From Ceriagrion tenellum (lineage: Eukaryota; Arthropoda; Insecta; Odonata; Coenagrionidae), in NCBI GenBank assembly GCA_963169105.1, contig OY720632.1, forward strand, positions 55,771,136 through 55,835,135: 64,000 nt of DNA. The letters are read 5' to 3'. This document shows positions 22,772-34,792 of the stretch, in pieces. Position 1 is the first letter of the stretch. Each line of letters starts with the position of its first letter. The notes beneath the pieces are model-generated. The model ran no database searches. It was not told where the DNA came from and saw nothing but the letters and a program-made list of their open reading frames with translations. Both the position numbers and the translations under genes were made by a program.

Positions 22772-24720
22772 GTTAGTGAAGTATCATCTAGTGTATTGTG
22801 ATTTTCGTTGTTCATTCTGGTGTGGAGCTTTCCAGGTGTTTTGTCATTATTATTTGGGAAGCTTATGCCGTGCGAAACGCATTTGCCATTGTATCGTTTT
22901 TAACTCTTTGGAATCAAACTCCAATGTGTTTCAAAGCAATAGCTGCTACTGAAGGGATTCGCTAAAGATTTCATATCTACCTCTCACCTGAAGATAATTT
23001 TGTATGAAGTGTTGTACTGTTAATAGTTCTTAAGCATTACTGCTAAAGTTCTGCTGGGCCATAATACGACGCATGGGGAACTAGAGTATTACTGCAAATA
23101 TGTTATTGCAAATTACAGCAAGTTGTGTGCCATATTGTCAACCATATTGTCAACGTCGTGGTCATACGAAATTACTGCGTGTGGGTGAATTTGTGAGGGA
23201 TTGATAAGGCAATTTACACGTTTCTTGGTACGTGGTCAGTGTGTATTTATTGGGATAGTATTTCAGCATTCGAAGAAGATTGTAATTGAGTCTGCGTGTT
23301 TTTGCATTTACTACATGAGCATTATGTCTGTTGGATTATGGAAGAAATTCTCGGTGGTGTATTACACTCGCGAATCAAGTGTAATATTCATAAACGTTCA
23401 TGTATTCATCATTAAGGCGCATTAGCCAATGGGAATCTTGAACGAAGTACGTCAGGTTTCAGAATAATTCAATTGATCGGTATTGGGAATTCCTGCATAT
23501 ACTATGCCGTTGAAATAAATTCATGTCGGACGTTTTCGAAGTGAAACTCGAGGCTTTTCGCTGGAGACTGAGTGTCGACCCTCAGAAAGTTACCTGTTGC
23601 GTCTTATCACGCGTTTGTTGAAGTCGCGCGTCTTCCCACTAATTTTGCCATCTATTTAATGCCAAATAGGACGGAGAGTTAGTGGGAATCTCGTTCAAAA
23701 TGGGAAGGCAGGCGAGTGCGACCTCCTAGGAATATTTCGGTAACTAATACGAAGCAAAGAACATGAATCCCTCTCACCCTCCATCTCAAGTCTCCAGTTC
23801 CCGAGTGAAACCCGATATCATGGCAGCTTTGCTTCTCGATGGATGAGCTGGCAATTTCTTTCTGAAAACAGAATATCAGGTTACAATTTACAAGCTATGC
23901 TATAAATCTTACTTGTCAGGATCATTGTGAAAGGGATATCTTACCTGGAAATCTTCTCACTTCCCACTTAGCCATTCGAGTTCATTTGCTTATCAGGTGG
24001 CAAGTATGTTAGAAATGAGTGGGTCGTGAAAGATTATGGGTTTAAAGCTACAGTAATGAACAAGTTAGAAGTATAGCGCTTTATTTGTTTTGCAATACCG
24101 AGGCAGTAGATGAGAGTCGAACTATGAAACTGATACGTGAGAATGGAGGGAAAGACATAAGAGGGAGAAGTTAACAGAGAAAGTCATGGATTAATTTGTT
24201 GCTGAGGGTCTTTAGAGGATTATTACGGGTCTCACCAGTGGGAGTGCGGGTGCAAGGGTATGAGGGTAAATGTAGCAAAAGATGTGGGCTAGGATTGAGC
24301 AGAATGGAAATATCATATTCAAGACAGCTTAACGGGTTTGCCACTAAGAATTAAACCTTTAAGCTGTGCCTTCTGGAAAAGGGAACGGCATGTGTAGGTG
24401 CGTATGGGAACGGTACGTATGTACGTTAACACGTAGCCTTGTGACACACTCCATGCATTTCGAAATAATTCGATGGCATTTGTAAAGATTTTCCCTCAAA
24501 CGAGAAAACATACGTTTTGTATTGTTGTAATGGTTCCTATTAAATATGAAGGTATCACACCGAATGAATAATACATATTTTCGTACAATTTTAGCTTTAA
24601 TTTCGAATTCTTCGCCATAAATCCGAGTCATAACAATGCCTTAAATAGATGATAATTTTAAAGTATAGTTATTGTGTCAATTATATTACAAAATTTATGA
24701 CTATTTCCCACTAACAAATA
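22772..24720 (+). other. Start of presumed long intron, no gene seen
   Basis: If the exon at 22,714-22,771 is real, its first intron begins here with GTTAGTG. The stretch has no recognised coding sequence. Its only structure is a short inverted pair, TTCCCACTAA / TTAGTGGGAA, around 23,631-23,688. Confidence 0.4.
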
Positions 24721-25140
24721 GATGTTCTTAAGTAAAGTGTGGCCCAAGACTTTTTTTCGACTTCTTGAAAAGTTACTAAAATTTGCTCTCATTGACTCCA
24801 GATTCGCGCTCCAACCACCTGTGGGGATCGGGTTGGTGTGGTGGCTAGAGTGCTCGCCTACCACATGGGCGGCCAGGGTTCAAATCCCTGCAGAGGCGGA
24901 TGTTTTTCAGGGGTAACCCGATCCCTACTTGGGTGTCTTGTGGAGGGCACTTCAAGTACAGTATTCCGTTTGTTGGATGAGACGTTAAACTATGGTCCCC
25001 TTGGCGCCTTTCGTTAAGAGCAGGCCAAGGCCGGGTTTCTATCCACCCTTACCTATCCCCTATGGCGCAAATGGCCTTAGCCGTCGGTCGCCTCCCCAAA
25101 TATCCAATCCACCTGTCTGGTGAATGACTTGTCGTGAATG
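24721..25140 (+). mobile_element. tRNA-derived SINE, with flanking dispersed repeat
   Basis: 24,821-25,140 has an internal polymerase III promoter: an A-box-like TGGCTAGAGTG (24,842-24,852) and a B box GGTTCAAATCC (24,877-24,887, one change from consensus). A central domain follows containing GGATGAGACGTTAAAC and a GGTCCCCTTGG-type block. I recall similar central-domain wording from several animal SINE families, but cannot check it here. The 100 bp before it (24,721-24,820) match 4,761-4,860. The SINE either inserted into that repeat or the two form one composite family. Confidence 0.75.
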
Positions 25141-27109
25141 GAATGTTTCTATTACTGCTGGGAACACAATATGAAGCTAAAGATATAAACAAAATTGATT
25201 CGATTCTAGTATTCTAGTATTCTGAAATGTGTTATTTAAATAAAACGCGCTTCACTCTTTCGCACGTGTTAAAACGAAAATAAGTGTGCTCTTGACGTAT
25301 TTGTACATCTCTTGAAAAGCTAAGAATAATTCGAGAACAGCTGCCGTGAACGATCGAATTGGCCATCGGGAATAGGCGAAGCCGTTCAGAATTGCCGGTG
25401 TTAAACGACATGATGTCGTTTCGTTCCAATTTGTATAGATAGAAATTCACCTTGATTCTCATCGCTCACGGCGAACTAGGCTGATCAATTGAATACAGCT
25501 CGTCGCCTAAGCCTCACTGAAATGTCAACAGTCGAATATGCGTCAGCCGTCCTGAGTTCCCATGAGTTAGTCAGATAGGGCTCTTTGAGGTGAATGGAGT
25601 GCCAGGTGTGACGTTAAACGGAAGTAGCGGAAAAACACCTCACACATGTCATTTGGCTGGAAAGCACCTGATCAGCCAGAGGAGAGGATGTTGTCCTGGG
25701 GATGTGCTTTGAGATAGGCTGAAATGCCCCAGTTTCTCCTGCCAGGAAAACACAGTGTGTGAGATAATTGGCAAAAAAATGTAATCCGATATGATTACCC
25801 TCAGATGTTTTTCGGCTTTGTTGAATTGGTAGCTAATGTTATTTCTATTTTATTTTCCTTGTGTTAAGAACCAAAATAAACCGTTCTAGAATCTGTTTCT
25901 AGTTCTCATAAACTTCACTAAGCCAAATTTAAGTCTAACTAAAGAGCAGAACAAGTGAATCCGACTTGATAACATCCAGATATTGTATTAATGTTTGAAT
26001 TTGTGGCTTCTTCTGTGTTTATTTTATTTGCCTTTCAAATGTATTTTTGAAAAAAAAATCTTTCTTTAAGTGGGATTCTTTTTCTAACCTTTCTTTCCCA
26101 TCTTACCTTATTGAAGAAAGCTATTATACCTATGTTCTTGTGATACAAAAGTATTTCCTGAGCTTCCTTGTCCGTTTCTATGAACGAATGACTAAGGGTC
26201 ATTTACTGTCTTGAATTCAATTTCCCATTGATGGCAGTCCTGCTGGGAAGGTTAACTCCCTCTACATGCCTTCTCTTCATTCCCTTTCCAATCGTTTGTC
26301 ACTTACGAGGTAACATTCACTCATGGGTTTCTTCCGGAGAGTGTGTTTAGGGGGTGACGGGAAGTATGCAGCCTCCCACTGCTCTCTTTTTAATTCTTTC
26401 TTCTTTTGATGGTGATTTATTAAAGGTTTCTTCTTGAACTTTTGTGTTGAACATTCTGCTATCCACATCATGTGCATACGTAAGGGGTCAAATCTTAACT
26501 TATCGTCGGATACATCCTGCAGAAGGGTTATATTTTTTTGGCCTAGAAAATCGATTACAGCTTATTGTCAGAATGATATTCTTTGTTCGTACATTCTTTT
26601 TTGTATTTTTCTCTCTCGGGTGGAGTGGACGGAAAGTTACTGTAAGGCGATAAGCGGAAAATACCGTATTTTGTCAGAGTGTGAATTATTGTATTACGAA
26701 AAGGAAATTTTCAATTGAGAAAGTTAAAGTCCTTATGGATATTTTAGCCTTTGTATTTGACTGTAGTACTTCTTCCGAGACCTACGAGTGGAAATTGGAA
26801 GTAATAAGAGCAATGGCAACCCCTCACTAAGGCACTAAGACTACGTCAAAGTATCTGTCCTGAGACATCTAATGGTGAAATTTAAATACTACGTCAAATG
26901 TCAACCTAGAAAAATAACCGGAATCGAGCAAAATGAATGTCCCACCTTTGAGTTACTACTCATCAAGAACTCTTAATTGAGAGCTAATGTAATTGGAGTG
27001 ATGTTTTAACACTGGGTGAAAGCTCTTGTGTAGCAACTTTTCCTACTTGCATCATTTTGGGCTTTACCTTAATTCCCCTAAAACGAGAACTCAGTATAAG
27101 TAAAGGTGA
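25141..27109. other. Presumed intron, no gene seen
   Basis: AT-rich, with only short frames and no recognised repeat. Confidence 0.4.
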
Positions 27110-27117
27110 AACATACA

Positions 27118-28093
27118 CAGGGCCGGCTCGTCCATATAGGCAACCTGGGCGGCCGCCTAGGGCGCAAAATTTTGGGGGGCGGAAAATTGAGGATTTTTTT
27201 ATTTATTTGAGGATTTCAAAACATAAAATAAATAAAAATTTAGTACTTCAGCGCCCCACTTGCTTAGGCAGAAGAATTAGTAGGTAGTGAAAGGTGAAGG
27301 GTATTTTATTTTATTTTATTTAAATTGTCATTACAAAATACAAGTTTTTCAAAACTTAAGCTAATTAAAACCTATCTGCGTAGTACAATGTGCCAGGAGA
27401 GACTTCTGGGTCTGGCGACAATTTCTACTGAAAGCGAGATAGCAAGACAGACTCGGAAGCCCTCATACAAGAATTTGCTAAGCAGAAAGTAAGAAAAGTA
27501 CCATTAGGAGTATAAATACTGTTAATCAGATTTTCAAAGTGACTTTGAGACCGTAGTTAAGAAAGCAATAATCTAACATCAACCGACATCAAGTACCCTT
27601 TGTGTATTTTTTAAGTGCTATAAAAACAGAAAAACTATCTGTAACGTAACTGTGAGTTTCTGTTTGTTATTGAGTGAACTGTACATAATGCTGTAGACGT
27701 ATTTACCTAATATTTATCTATAATAATATTTACCTAATGTAAAACTGCGTGTTATGTAGCTTTTCTAATACTAATTTAGATTTATAATTATTAACCTATA
27801 AGTCGTCAAAACAAAAGACAAAATGCAAAGCCATTGTTAGAAATAGTTTTTCAACTAACATAATACATTGTGGACATTAAAGTATATGTATTTTATGTAA
27901 CGTTGACATTAATTTTGTTTACATATCCCAGTCATTAATCAAAGGTTAAAAAAATAAAATTCTTTCTAATACCAATATAAAAAAAAAACATTTTTCCAAA
28001 ATTCCATACCCCCCAGACCCTCCGGAATTCTCTTTAATGAGGGCGCAGAATTTGTTTTCGCCTAGGGCGCCAAAAAGCCTAGAGCCGGCCCTG
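27118..28093 (+). mobile_element. hAT-superfamily transposon, internally decayed (976 bp)
   Basis: The ends are CAGGGCCGGCTC and its inverse (12-bp perfect TIRs). Both are followed by related subterminal blocks around CGCCTAGGGCGC. An exact 8-bp target duplication AACATACA lies at 27,110-27,117 and 28,094-28,101. Inside, about 27,389-27,500, a coding shred reads 'MCQERLLGLATISTESEIAR' and then, after a frameshift, 'DSEALIQEFAKQKVRKV'. This is the end of a hAT transposase dimerisation region (family: 'ERL.GLA..SIE...A......I..FA..K.RK'). The rest of the interior is AT-rich and non-coding, so the copy is non-autonomous. Confidence 0.9.
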
Positions 28094-28101
28094 AACATAC
28101 A

Positions 28102-30360
28102 TGTATATTCAATCGCTAGTATGTGATCGCATTTGATGAGCAAATATTAGCAAGGGATGTGCTGTCTTCCATTTGATCTAAATTTCTTGTCTAATAGAAA
28201 CGGCTATGATTAGACAAATATTCATTTTTGGGCAGCTTTAATGTCATATATTAATCATTCATCGTCAGAGTACTGTTTGTTGGCGGTAAAATTGGCTTTT
28301 GTTTTTTGGGGAAAAATGGCTTCATGTACGAATTATTTTTACTTGACAATATGTATTATTTTGATGACATTAGCCTTTTGATGTCTCACAGACCACAATT
28401 TCAATAATACTTATTATTAGCCATTTGAGTCAAACGAATTGGTTTACTGAATGCTAATTTAAAAAAATGTATTTCTAGAGTGAATCTTGGAGAAATGCTG
28501 AAGACTCTAAAATTTTTTTACGTCCCTCATTCAAGGTTCATATTTGTTGCCCATATTCCATTGTTTCATTTTCGTTATTTCATGTCAACGTGTTTCATTT
28601 GCTACAAAGATGACTCGACCGCTGAATGTTAGTATACTTTTCGCGAAGGAAGGAATCTTTACGTTTCTATATTTACAGCCTTAGTCTCTTTCTTTTCATT
28701 CTTTACTCAAGTTGTAAAAACATCCTGTTACTTCTGCACAATATCGCTCTCACGAAATTCTTTCTGGCCTTTTTTCCCCAGCTGCTGCCTTTTGGACGTT
28801 CCCAGCTTTCGTTCACTCATCCGGAAGTGCCCGAACAGTCGGCCTGCGGTGAATTGAAGGCTCCTCAATGCTTCCGTCCTTCTTGTTTTCCTCGCCTCAG
28901 TTCTTAACTTGATTCTCTCCTTCCAAAATATCTATCAACTTCTCGTATTCTCCCTCTTCAATCCTCTCTTTTACCAGCAGCTGCCCTTCTCTCCTTCCTC
29001 GCCTATCTCAATTCCGCCCGACTCATCAAACTTTTCTCATTTTCGACTAAGTCTCAAGGCTATCTTGCCTCCCTTACCTCACCAATTATCACACATCTCT
29101 TCGGCATCTTGGGACGGAGCCCTTGGATTTTAAGAAATTGGTAACCGCATCCAGTCGAGTGTTCGCCATTTGGGGCTCAATTCCATTGCCTCTAAGCGGA
29201 AGATACAAACATCGTTTGCAGTTGTGCTGTATATGCAATGTTTATTCTGGTTTAATTTGATTAGAGTTTAGTTTCATTGTTTGTCGTCCTTTTCTGCTCG
29301 CATGAAAGTATGTTTTTTTTCTGGTTCAAAATAAACAATGCAGAAATCGCGCATAATTCGACATTCAGGTGCTCGTTTAAGTACTGTTAAGTTTATCTTA
29401 CCGTAGGGTGGGACGAAAAAAATATTGTTAGCGATATAAGCATAGATTGATTATGCCAATAATCGTCCAGTGCATGGACCAATCGCCGTCGTCTATCTCT
29501 CTCTCCCGTTATCCCCCAAATTCCTTCCATGTTCGAAATTTTCGTGTTTGTACCGTCACCTGTTCGGTTTGGTTTATGATATATCCAACTCGAAGGATCT
29601 TGCAAAAGGTACAAGATGACAGGCGTTCAATGTTAAAAAGTTCAAAACCCATGGAGAGATGTAACGCCCAAAGAAGAAGAGGAGGGTAGGAGAGTAAATT
29701 ACTGTTTGAAACACGCTCAAATGCGTCACTTCTCACACCTTTCTTCTCTTCCTTTCGTATCCATCCACTACTCCCCTTTACACGATTACCTTCTACTCCC
29801 TCGCCCTTCCAAACCACTCTCCAGACTCCTGTAGCGGTGAGGAGAAGATAGACAACCCTCCTTATCGTCTTTCACCAACTTTTCCGCTGCCGCAAAAAAT
29901 TCATTCAGGCATCGCATTCTCTGGACGCCCATCCGATACTCTCTCAATTGGAATGCTAGCTTACTCATCCATTTCCCGTCAACGCCCCTCTTCCCGTCGC
30001 TCCCTCAACGTCCTTAAATTCTTTTCCCTTGATGCAGAGAGTGGGAGAAGAGGTACAGGGATAGGTGATCCAAGAGACCAGAAATATCAGCAACGAAGCG
30101 ACGCATCTAATCACCGTACTTCACCCGTGAAACACGTACCCAACCTTAAATTTAAAGAATACACATCCGACGCAAGGAGAGAATTGAAGTGCGTATCCAA
30201 CCTCCTCTGTTTGCCGAACAACTCAACCCGAAAAGACCTTTAAGCTCTGGGGCAACGCACGGGAAGTGTAGAAGATTCCACGGCATGTAATTTACTCTTT
30301 TGAATTAGCAGAAGTCACATGAAATGATTTATCGGTGTGTTACTTACACGCATGGTTAAT
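28102..30360. other. Presumed intron, no gene seen
   Basis: Contains the second copy of the 95-bp dispersed repeat (29,463-29,560) and a pyrimidine-rich zone at 28,640-29,110. A strong acceptor-like CCTTTTTTCCCCAG ends at about 28,782, but no convincing exon follows. Confidence 0.4.
29463..29560 (+). repeat. Dispersed repeat, copy 2 (sister at 18,139-18,233)
   Basis: Same orientation and block order as the first copy; about 70-75% identity by eye over about 95 bp. Confidence 0.5.
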
Positions 30361-30363
30361 GTC

Positions 30364-30452
30364 AGCGACTGTGGTTTTGACGTATGAACTCAATGTCATA
30401 GAGCCATTGGATTGTTTGCAAAGGTCGTTGACGTTATGAAACCACGGTCGCT
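30364..30452. repeat. Imperfect inverted repeat upstream of the RTE element
   Basis: AGCGACTGTGGTTTTGACGT (30,364-30,383) faces ACGTTATGAAACCACGGTCG followed by CT (30,431-30,452). The arms are about 20 bp with a few mismatches and a spacer of about 47 bp. Confidence 0.6.
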
Positions 30453-30479
30453 AAAGATAGGAAGTATGGAACTTGAAAT

Positions 30480-32074
30480 GATGATTACATTTCATAGTGA
30501 CCCGGTGTGTCAGTACACCGCATATACCTCCTAGTGGTGGGTCGCGGGCAACAGTATGCTGGCTCTCAAGGTAGTCCTTTCAGAAGGAATCCTAGCTTAA
30601 GCAGAATAGGGAAAGCGGGCCTAGGGTATTACTATGCTTTGGTTTCTCTTGTGGCATAATGGCGAAAATGTGCCAAAACTGACCGGTAGAGCGCCGTAAC
30701 CGTTAGCAGGGAAAGCTGCGCGTGGTGCGGGTACTGCGAAGGCTGGTAACCTTGCATACTCTATTACAACTTACTGCTAAACGTCAAAATGTTGCCTCGG
30801 ACAGCCGAAGCCACGATGGGCGACGGAAGCTGAATAAGGTTGGCCCATCAAGATACAGACAGGAAACAAATTGGACTCTCGGTACTTGGAATGTGAGAGG
30901 AGTGTATGGAAAGGAGCATGAGTTGCTGAATGAAATGAAAGTGAGACGAATGGATGTTTTGTGTGTATGTGAAACTAAGCGTAAGGGGCGGGATGCTGTT
31001 ACATTAGATGGCGGTAGTCTGGCATTGTGGTCAGGAGTTAAAGATAATGTACAGGGCAGTCAAGGTGTAGGACTCATTCTTAATGAGAGAGCTAAGTTGC
31101 TGGTAAGGAAGTACGAGTTAGTATCCGCTAAATTGCTCTGGGTTCGCATGAAAGTAGGTATTAGGAGAGCTGTGATTGTGGCGTCCTATGCACCAGTGGA
31201 TGGAGAGAGTGACTGTGTGAAAGATGAGTTTTGGGAAAAACTGAGAGAGGTTTTGAATGATTGTGATCCTGGCGATAGAATAATTTTACTAGGTGACATG
31301 AATGGGTGGGTTGGTGTGAGGCGGGATGCATCTGAGAGAGTGGTTGGACCATTTGGTGACCCCCGAGTGAATGATAATGGTGAAAACTTGGTGAGTGTGT
31401 GCTTGGAAAAAGGTTTGCTTGTGGCGAATACATGGTTTAAACATAAGAGAATGCATATGAATACTTGGCAAAGGGGCGATTGTAAAAGCATGATTGATTT
31501 TATTGTGTATATTGACAGATTGAGAGAGTTAGTGTGGGACACGCGAGTGATGAGGGGTGCTGAATGTGGAACAGACCACTATTTGGTACTCTCCAAAGTG
31601 AATCTGGGCAGAAAGTGGGTGCCAAGGAAGAATGTTGCGCGTAAGCAGTTGAGAGTAAAAGTGGAAAGGTTGCTAGACAGCGAGGTAAGAATGCGGTATG
31701 AATGCAAGTTTGAGGATGCTCTATCGTTGAAGCAGAGAGAATGGGAGGAGTATATCAGAAAGAATAACGTAAATGATGCGTGGAAGTGTTTAAAAGGAGT
31801 GATTGTGGAATGTGCTGAAAGTGTATGTGGAAAAGGAGTGGTAGGAAGAACAAAAGGTGATGCTTGGTGGAATTAAGAAGTGAAAATTGCAGTCAGAGAA
31901 AAGAAAGAGGCGTACAAGGATATGATTGCTGCCAAATCTGAGGAGGGGCGTACTAAGGCATGTGAGATTTACAGAAAGAAAAAGAATGAATGCAAAATCT
32001 TTGTGAAAGAGAGCAAAGAAAGAATTCGTGCGGATGAAGGTAATAAAATGCAGAGTGATCGCACACTTCGTTAA
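30480..32074 (+). mobile_element. RTE-like LINE: 5' region and APE endonuclease half, 3' missing
   Basis: The frame 30,722-31,876 encodes an apurinic-type endonuclease: 'WTLGTWNVRGVYGKEHELL' (catalytic Asn), 'VLCVCETKRKGRD' (Glu), 'ASYAPVDGESD', 'ILLGDMNGWVG' (Asp/Asn pair), 'MIDFIVYI' and 'GTDHYLVLSKV' (Asp-His). All active-site positions are kept. It resembles the craniofacial-development-protein-2-like frames annotated in insects, which derive from RTE-type LINEs. One in-frame TAA at 31,874-31,876 interrupts it. The same frame then runs on ('VREKKEAYKDMIAAKSEEGR') to 32,074. The RT domain that should follow is absent, an unusual loss of the 3' part. Sequence from about 30,480 looks like the element's 5' leader. 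Confidence 0.85.
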
Positions 32075-32589
32075 GAACTATAATGACGGAACGAAGAGTC
32101 TGAATTGTAGAACTAGAACGGTAGACGCCTGAGGTTCGAACGCTACATCCTAGGAGTAGATTTTGTGAGAATGGGTCTCAAAATTTCTTTTCCTTTGCTA
32201 CTTGCATTTTCCCAGAATTTTATATGGTGAATTAGCCCACATTACGAAAAAAAGTTGGACTACTGATTGGATCCATTAATATATCGGCCGGTATTAACGT
32301 TCTTCTGGTTTTAAGTATCCATAAGAGCTTAATAAAACATAAAATTCAATTCTTTCCATGTTTTCTATGACATTTTCCATTGATCTTACTTTTTTCTCCT
32401 GCATTCCTCCACTCAATTGTCTCTCTGCTCTTTTTTTTTACTTTTTAGCCACTCCTTTGATATTCAACGGACTGATATTTCATCATTCCCAATTTTTCTA
32501 CTAAAACTATTGTGCGAGCATACCGTACAATCGTCCGACCTGTTTTATGATACGGTAGCATGATCTTGAATCCACACCATGTCACGTTA

Positions 32590-32800
32590 GAGAGGACACT
32601 TGAATAAATACAGATGCTGTGTTCTCTGGATAATGGTCCTGTCTATACAACATCCAAATACCCCAATTTATGTAAATTTTTTACGCTCACTCCACTTGGA
32701 GTGAGAAGGAGGGTTTCAGATGCAATCCTCCTGCGTAAAATTATGATGGGTGATGTGGATTCCAGCCATCTACTTGGCTTAATCAACCTGGATGCGTGAT
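32590..32800 (+). mobile_element. Non-LTR retrotransposon scrap
   Basis: The frame 32,614-32,799 contains 'LTPLGVRRRVSDAILLRKIM' then 'GDVDSSHLLGLINLDA'. This matches the C-terminal pattern 'L..L..RR...D..FL.K...G.IDS..LL..I' found after the RT domain in Jockey/CR1-like LINEs. No more of the element was recognised, and the ends are unknown. Confidence 0.65.
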
Positions 32801-33659
32801 GCTTTTTTAAACCAAATACGTCTGAAATTTAAAAATATGTATTTAGGTGTACCTGGAATTAACTTTATAAAATTTTCAGACCGGGTGGAGTGTTGATAAA
32901 ACTTCGAGAGCACGTGTTTATTATAGCTAGACCGTCATTCTCATTCATTTCCGGACAGATGATGATAAACTCAGTGAGATGAAAGAAAGTTAAAAACCAT
33001 TTTTCCACCGCTGACTTCGGAAGCGACATTCACGAAAGACAAATAATGGCAGAGGGAAGGGAAAATTGTATGTTGTGGCATCTTTGAATAAAATGTAATA
33101 ATATAAATTCCAGAGAACCCCGATTCGGGGCCGCGCCGCGCGTAATTGCGAGCGTGGAAACAGAAAGGGAGATGGGATCCGGGTGAAGTGTGTTTTGTGA
33201 GTGTAACTTAAAAATATAGGAAAAATTCAATGGAGAGGTTTGTGCGGGCGTGATAATAGAGGAAGAGAGTGTTGAATGCATGGGGACGCGGGAAACCCCG
33301 AGCCGACGACGTAGGAAGTAATTTCATCATTCACTTCGTCGGCATGAAAACTGAAATGAAATTCAATCTAATCAGTGTCGGTTGGAAGAGAAAGCGGCGC
33401 CCAATCGTGGATATGAATGGAGCGGAGGCGATCCGTGCGCTGTTTTTTTAAGGGCATGCGTGATCGATAGTAGAGATAACCTCATGGAAATGGTATTTTG
33501 AGAATAAAGAGAACTTTTCGCTTTTTGGGAAAATGGTTCAAGGAAAATGATGGGCAGCAACGTTCATTTGGGTGTTCTATTGTAAATAGTGTAATAGTTT
33601 ACCCTTTTGTTAGTATATAATAATGATATTTGGCACATCCTCTTCATCCCCTGAATTTT

Positions 33660-34790
33660 AAAAATACTTATTTGTTAGAACTTGTATTACTAAGATCTTA
33701 ATTTCTCAAGTTAACAATTTTAAATATTTAGGGTTGACACTAGATGAAAAGTTTGAATTTAGATCACATTTAAATTCCTTGTGTGACAAGTTAAGATACA
33801 TTTTATATCAGTTATCATATCTGAAATACACCCTGCCCATTCCCTTGAAAAAAATGATTAACAGGGTCTTGCTGAATCCTTATTGCAGTATGGAATAACA
33901 ATCTGGGGTACAACAAACAAATATTTATTGACAAATGTGGGAAAAATTCAAAATAAGATGGTAATTCAGTTGGATCCATCAGAGAATAATGTGTATACAA
34001 TTTATAAAAACCTAAACATACTTCCCTTAACTAATTTATTTCAATATGTTGTAATATGTGATAACCACTTCAGCAATAGGTTTAAAACAGTAAGGAATGC
34101 TCAACATGATATAGGACTCCGAAAATCTGAGAAATATAAGGTACCCAAATGCAACAATGTCCACGGTAAGAGAACTTGAGAACATACAGTTCCCAAGTTG
34201 TTAAATCACCTACCTCAGTCAATACAATCGATAGAAAAAATCTCAGTGTTAAAGTTACAATTAAGACATTGGTTGTATGAAATTATAATGAAAATGATAT
34301 ATGAAATACTTGGGATTATAATAATTATATAATTGGGACATAATATGTATATAATTGCGACATTATGTTTATATAATTAGGACAATATTTCTTGTACGTA
34401 GTAAAACACATGCAATGTAATTGAGATATATTTCCTGTATTTTTAAATATATATATCTATATTTTTTTCGCTTTACTGCTACTGGTATTGTTCAAGAAAA
34501 GATATAAATTATATTTTTAAAACTTTGTATGTTTTGGATTGTAAACAAACTTTGTATTGCAAACTATTTTTGAGTTGCTTTTGGATAACTATTGTTAAAA
34601 AATGTTATGAACGTTATTTCATGTTATTCATTTCGTTGAACTTATATCCGGTCACTGAATTTAAAATATGGCACCTGCTGAGTAGCCTTTAAAGGTTTAG
34701 CAGGACCAAACCGTCTTATTCCTTATATATTTGTTATTACTTTGGTAAAACTTGTAAACTTTGTAATAAAATTATTATTATTATTATTTT
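33660..34790 (+). mobile_element. Non-LTR retrotransposon 3' end with (ATT)n tail
   Basis: Over one frame break the translation reads 'ILISQVNNFKYLGLTLDEKF', 'LNSLCDKLRYILYQLSYL', 'LPIPLKKM', then (frame 33,883-34,179) 'QYGITIWGTTNKYLL' and 'NLNILPLTNLFQYVV'. This is the same LINE group as at 15.9-16.8 kb (shared 'YGI..WG' and 'LNILPL..LF' blocks). A roughly 600-bp AT-rich 3'UTR ends in (ATT)n at about 34,775-34,792. It is 5'-truncated, and stops mark it as dead. Confidence 0.8.
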
Positions 34791-34792
34791 TA

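Noticed and set aside
28770..28860. Exon after the strong acceptor CCTTTTTTCCCCAG
   Set aside because: The phase-1 reading soon meets a stop and no good donor follows; no protein likeness.
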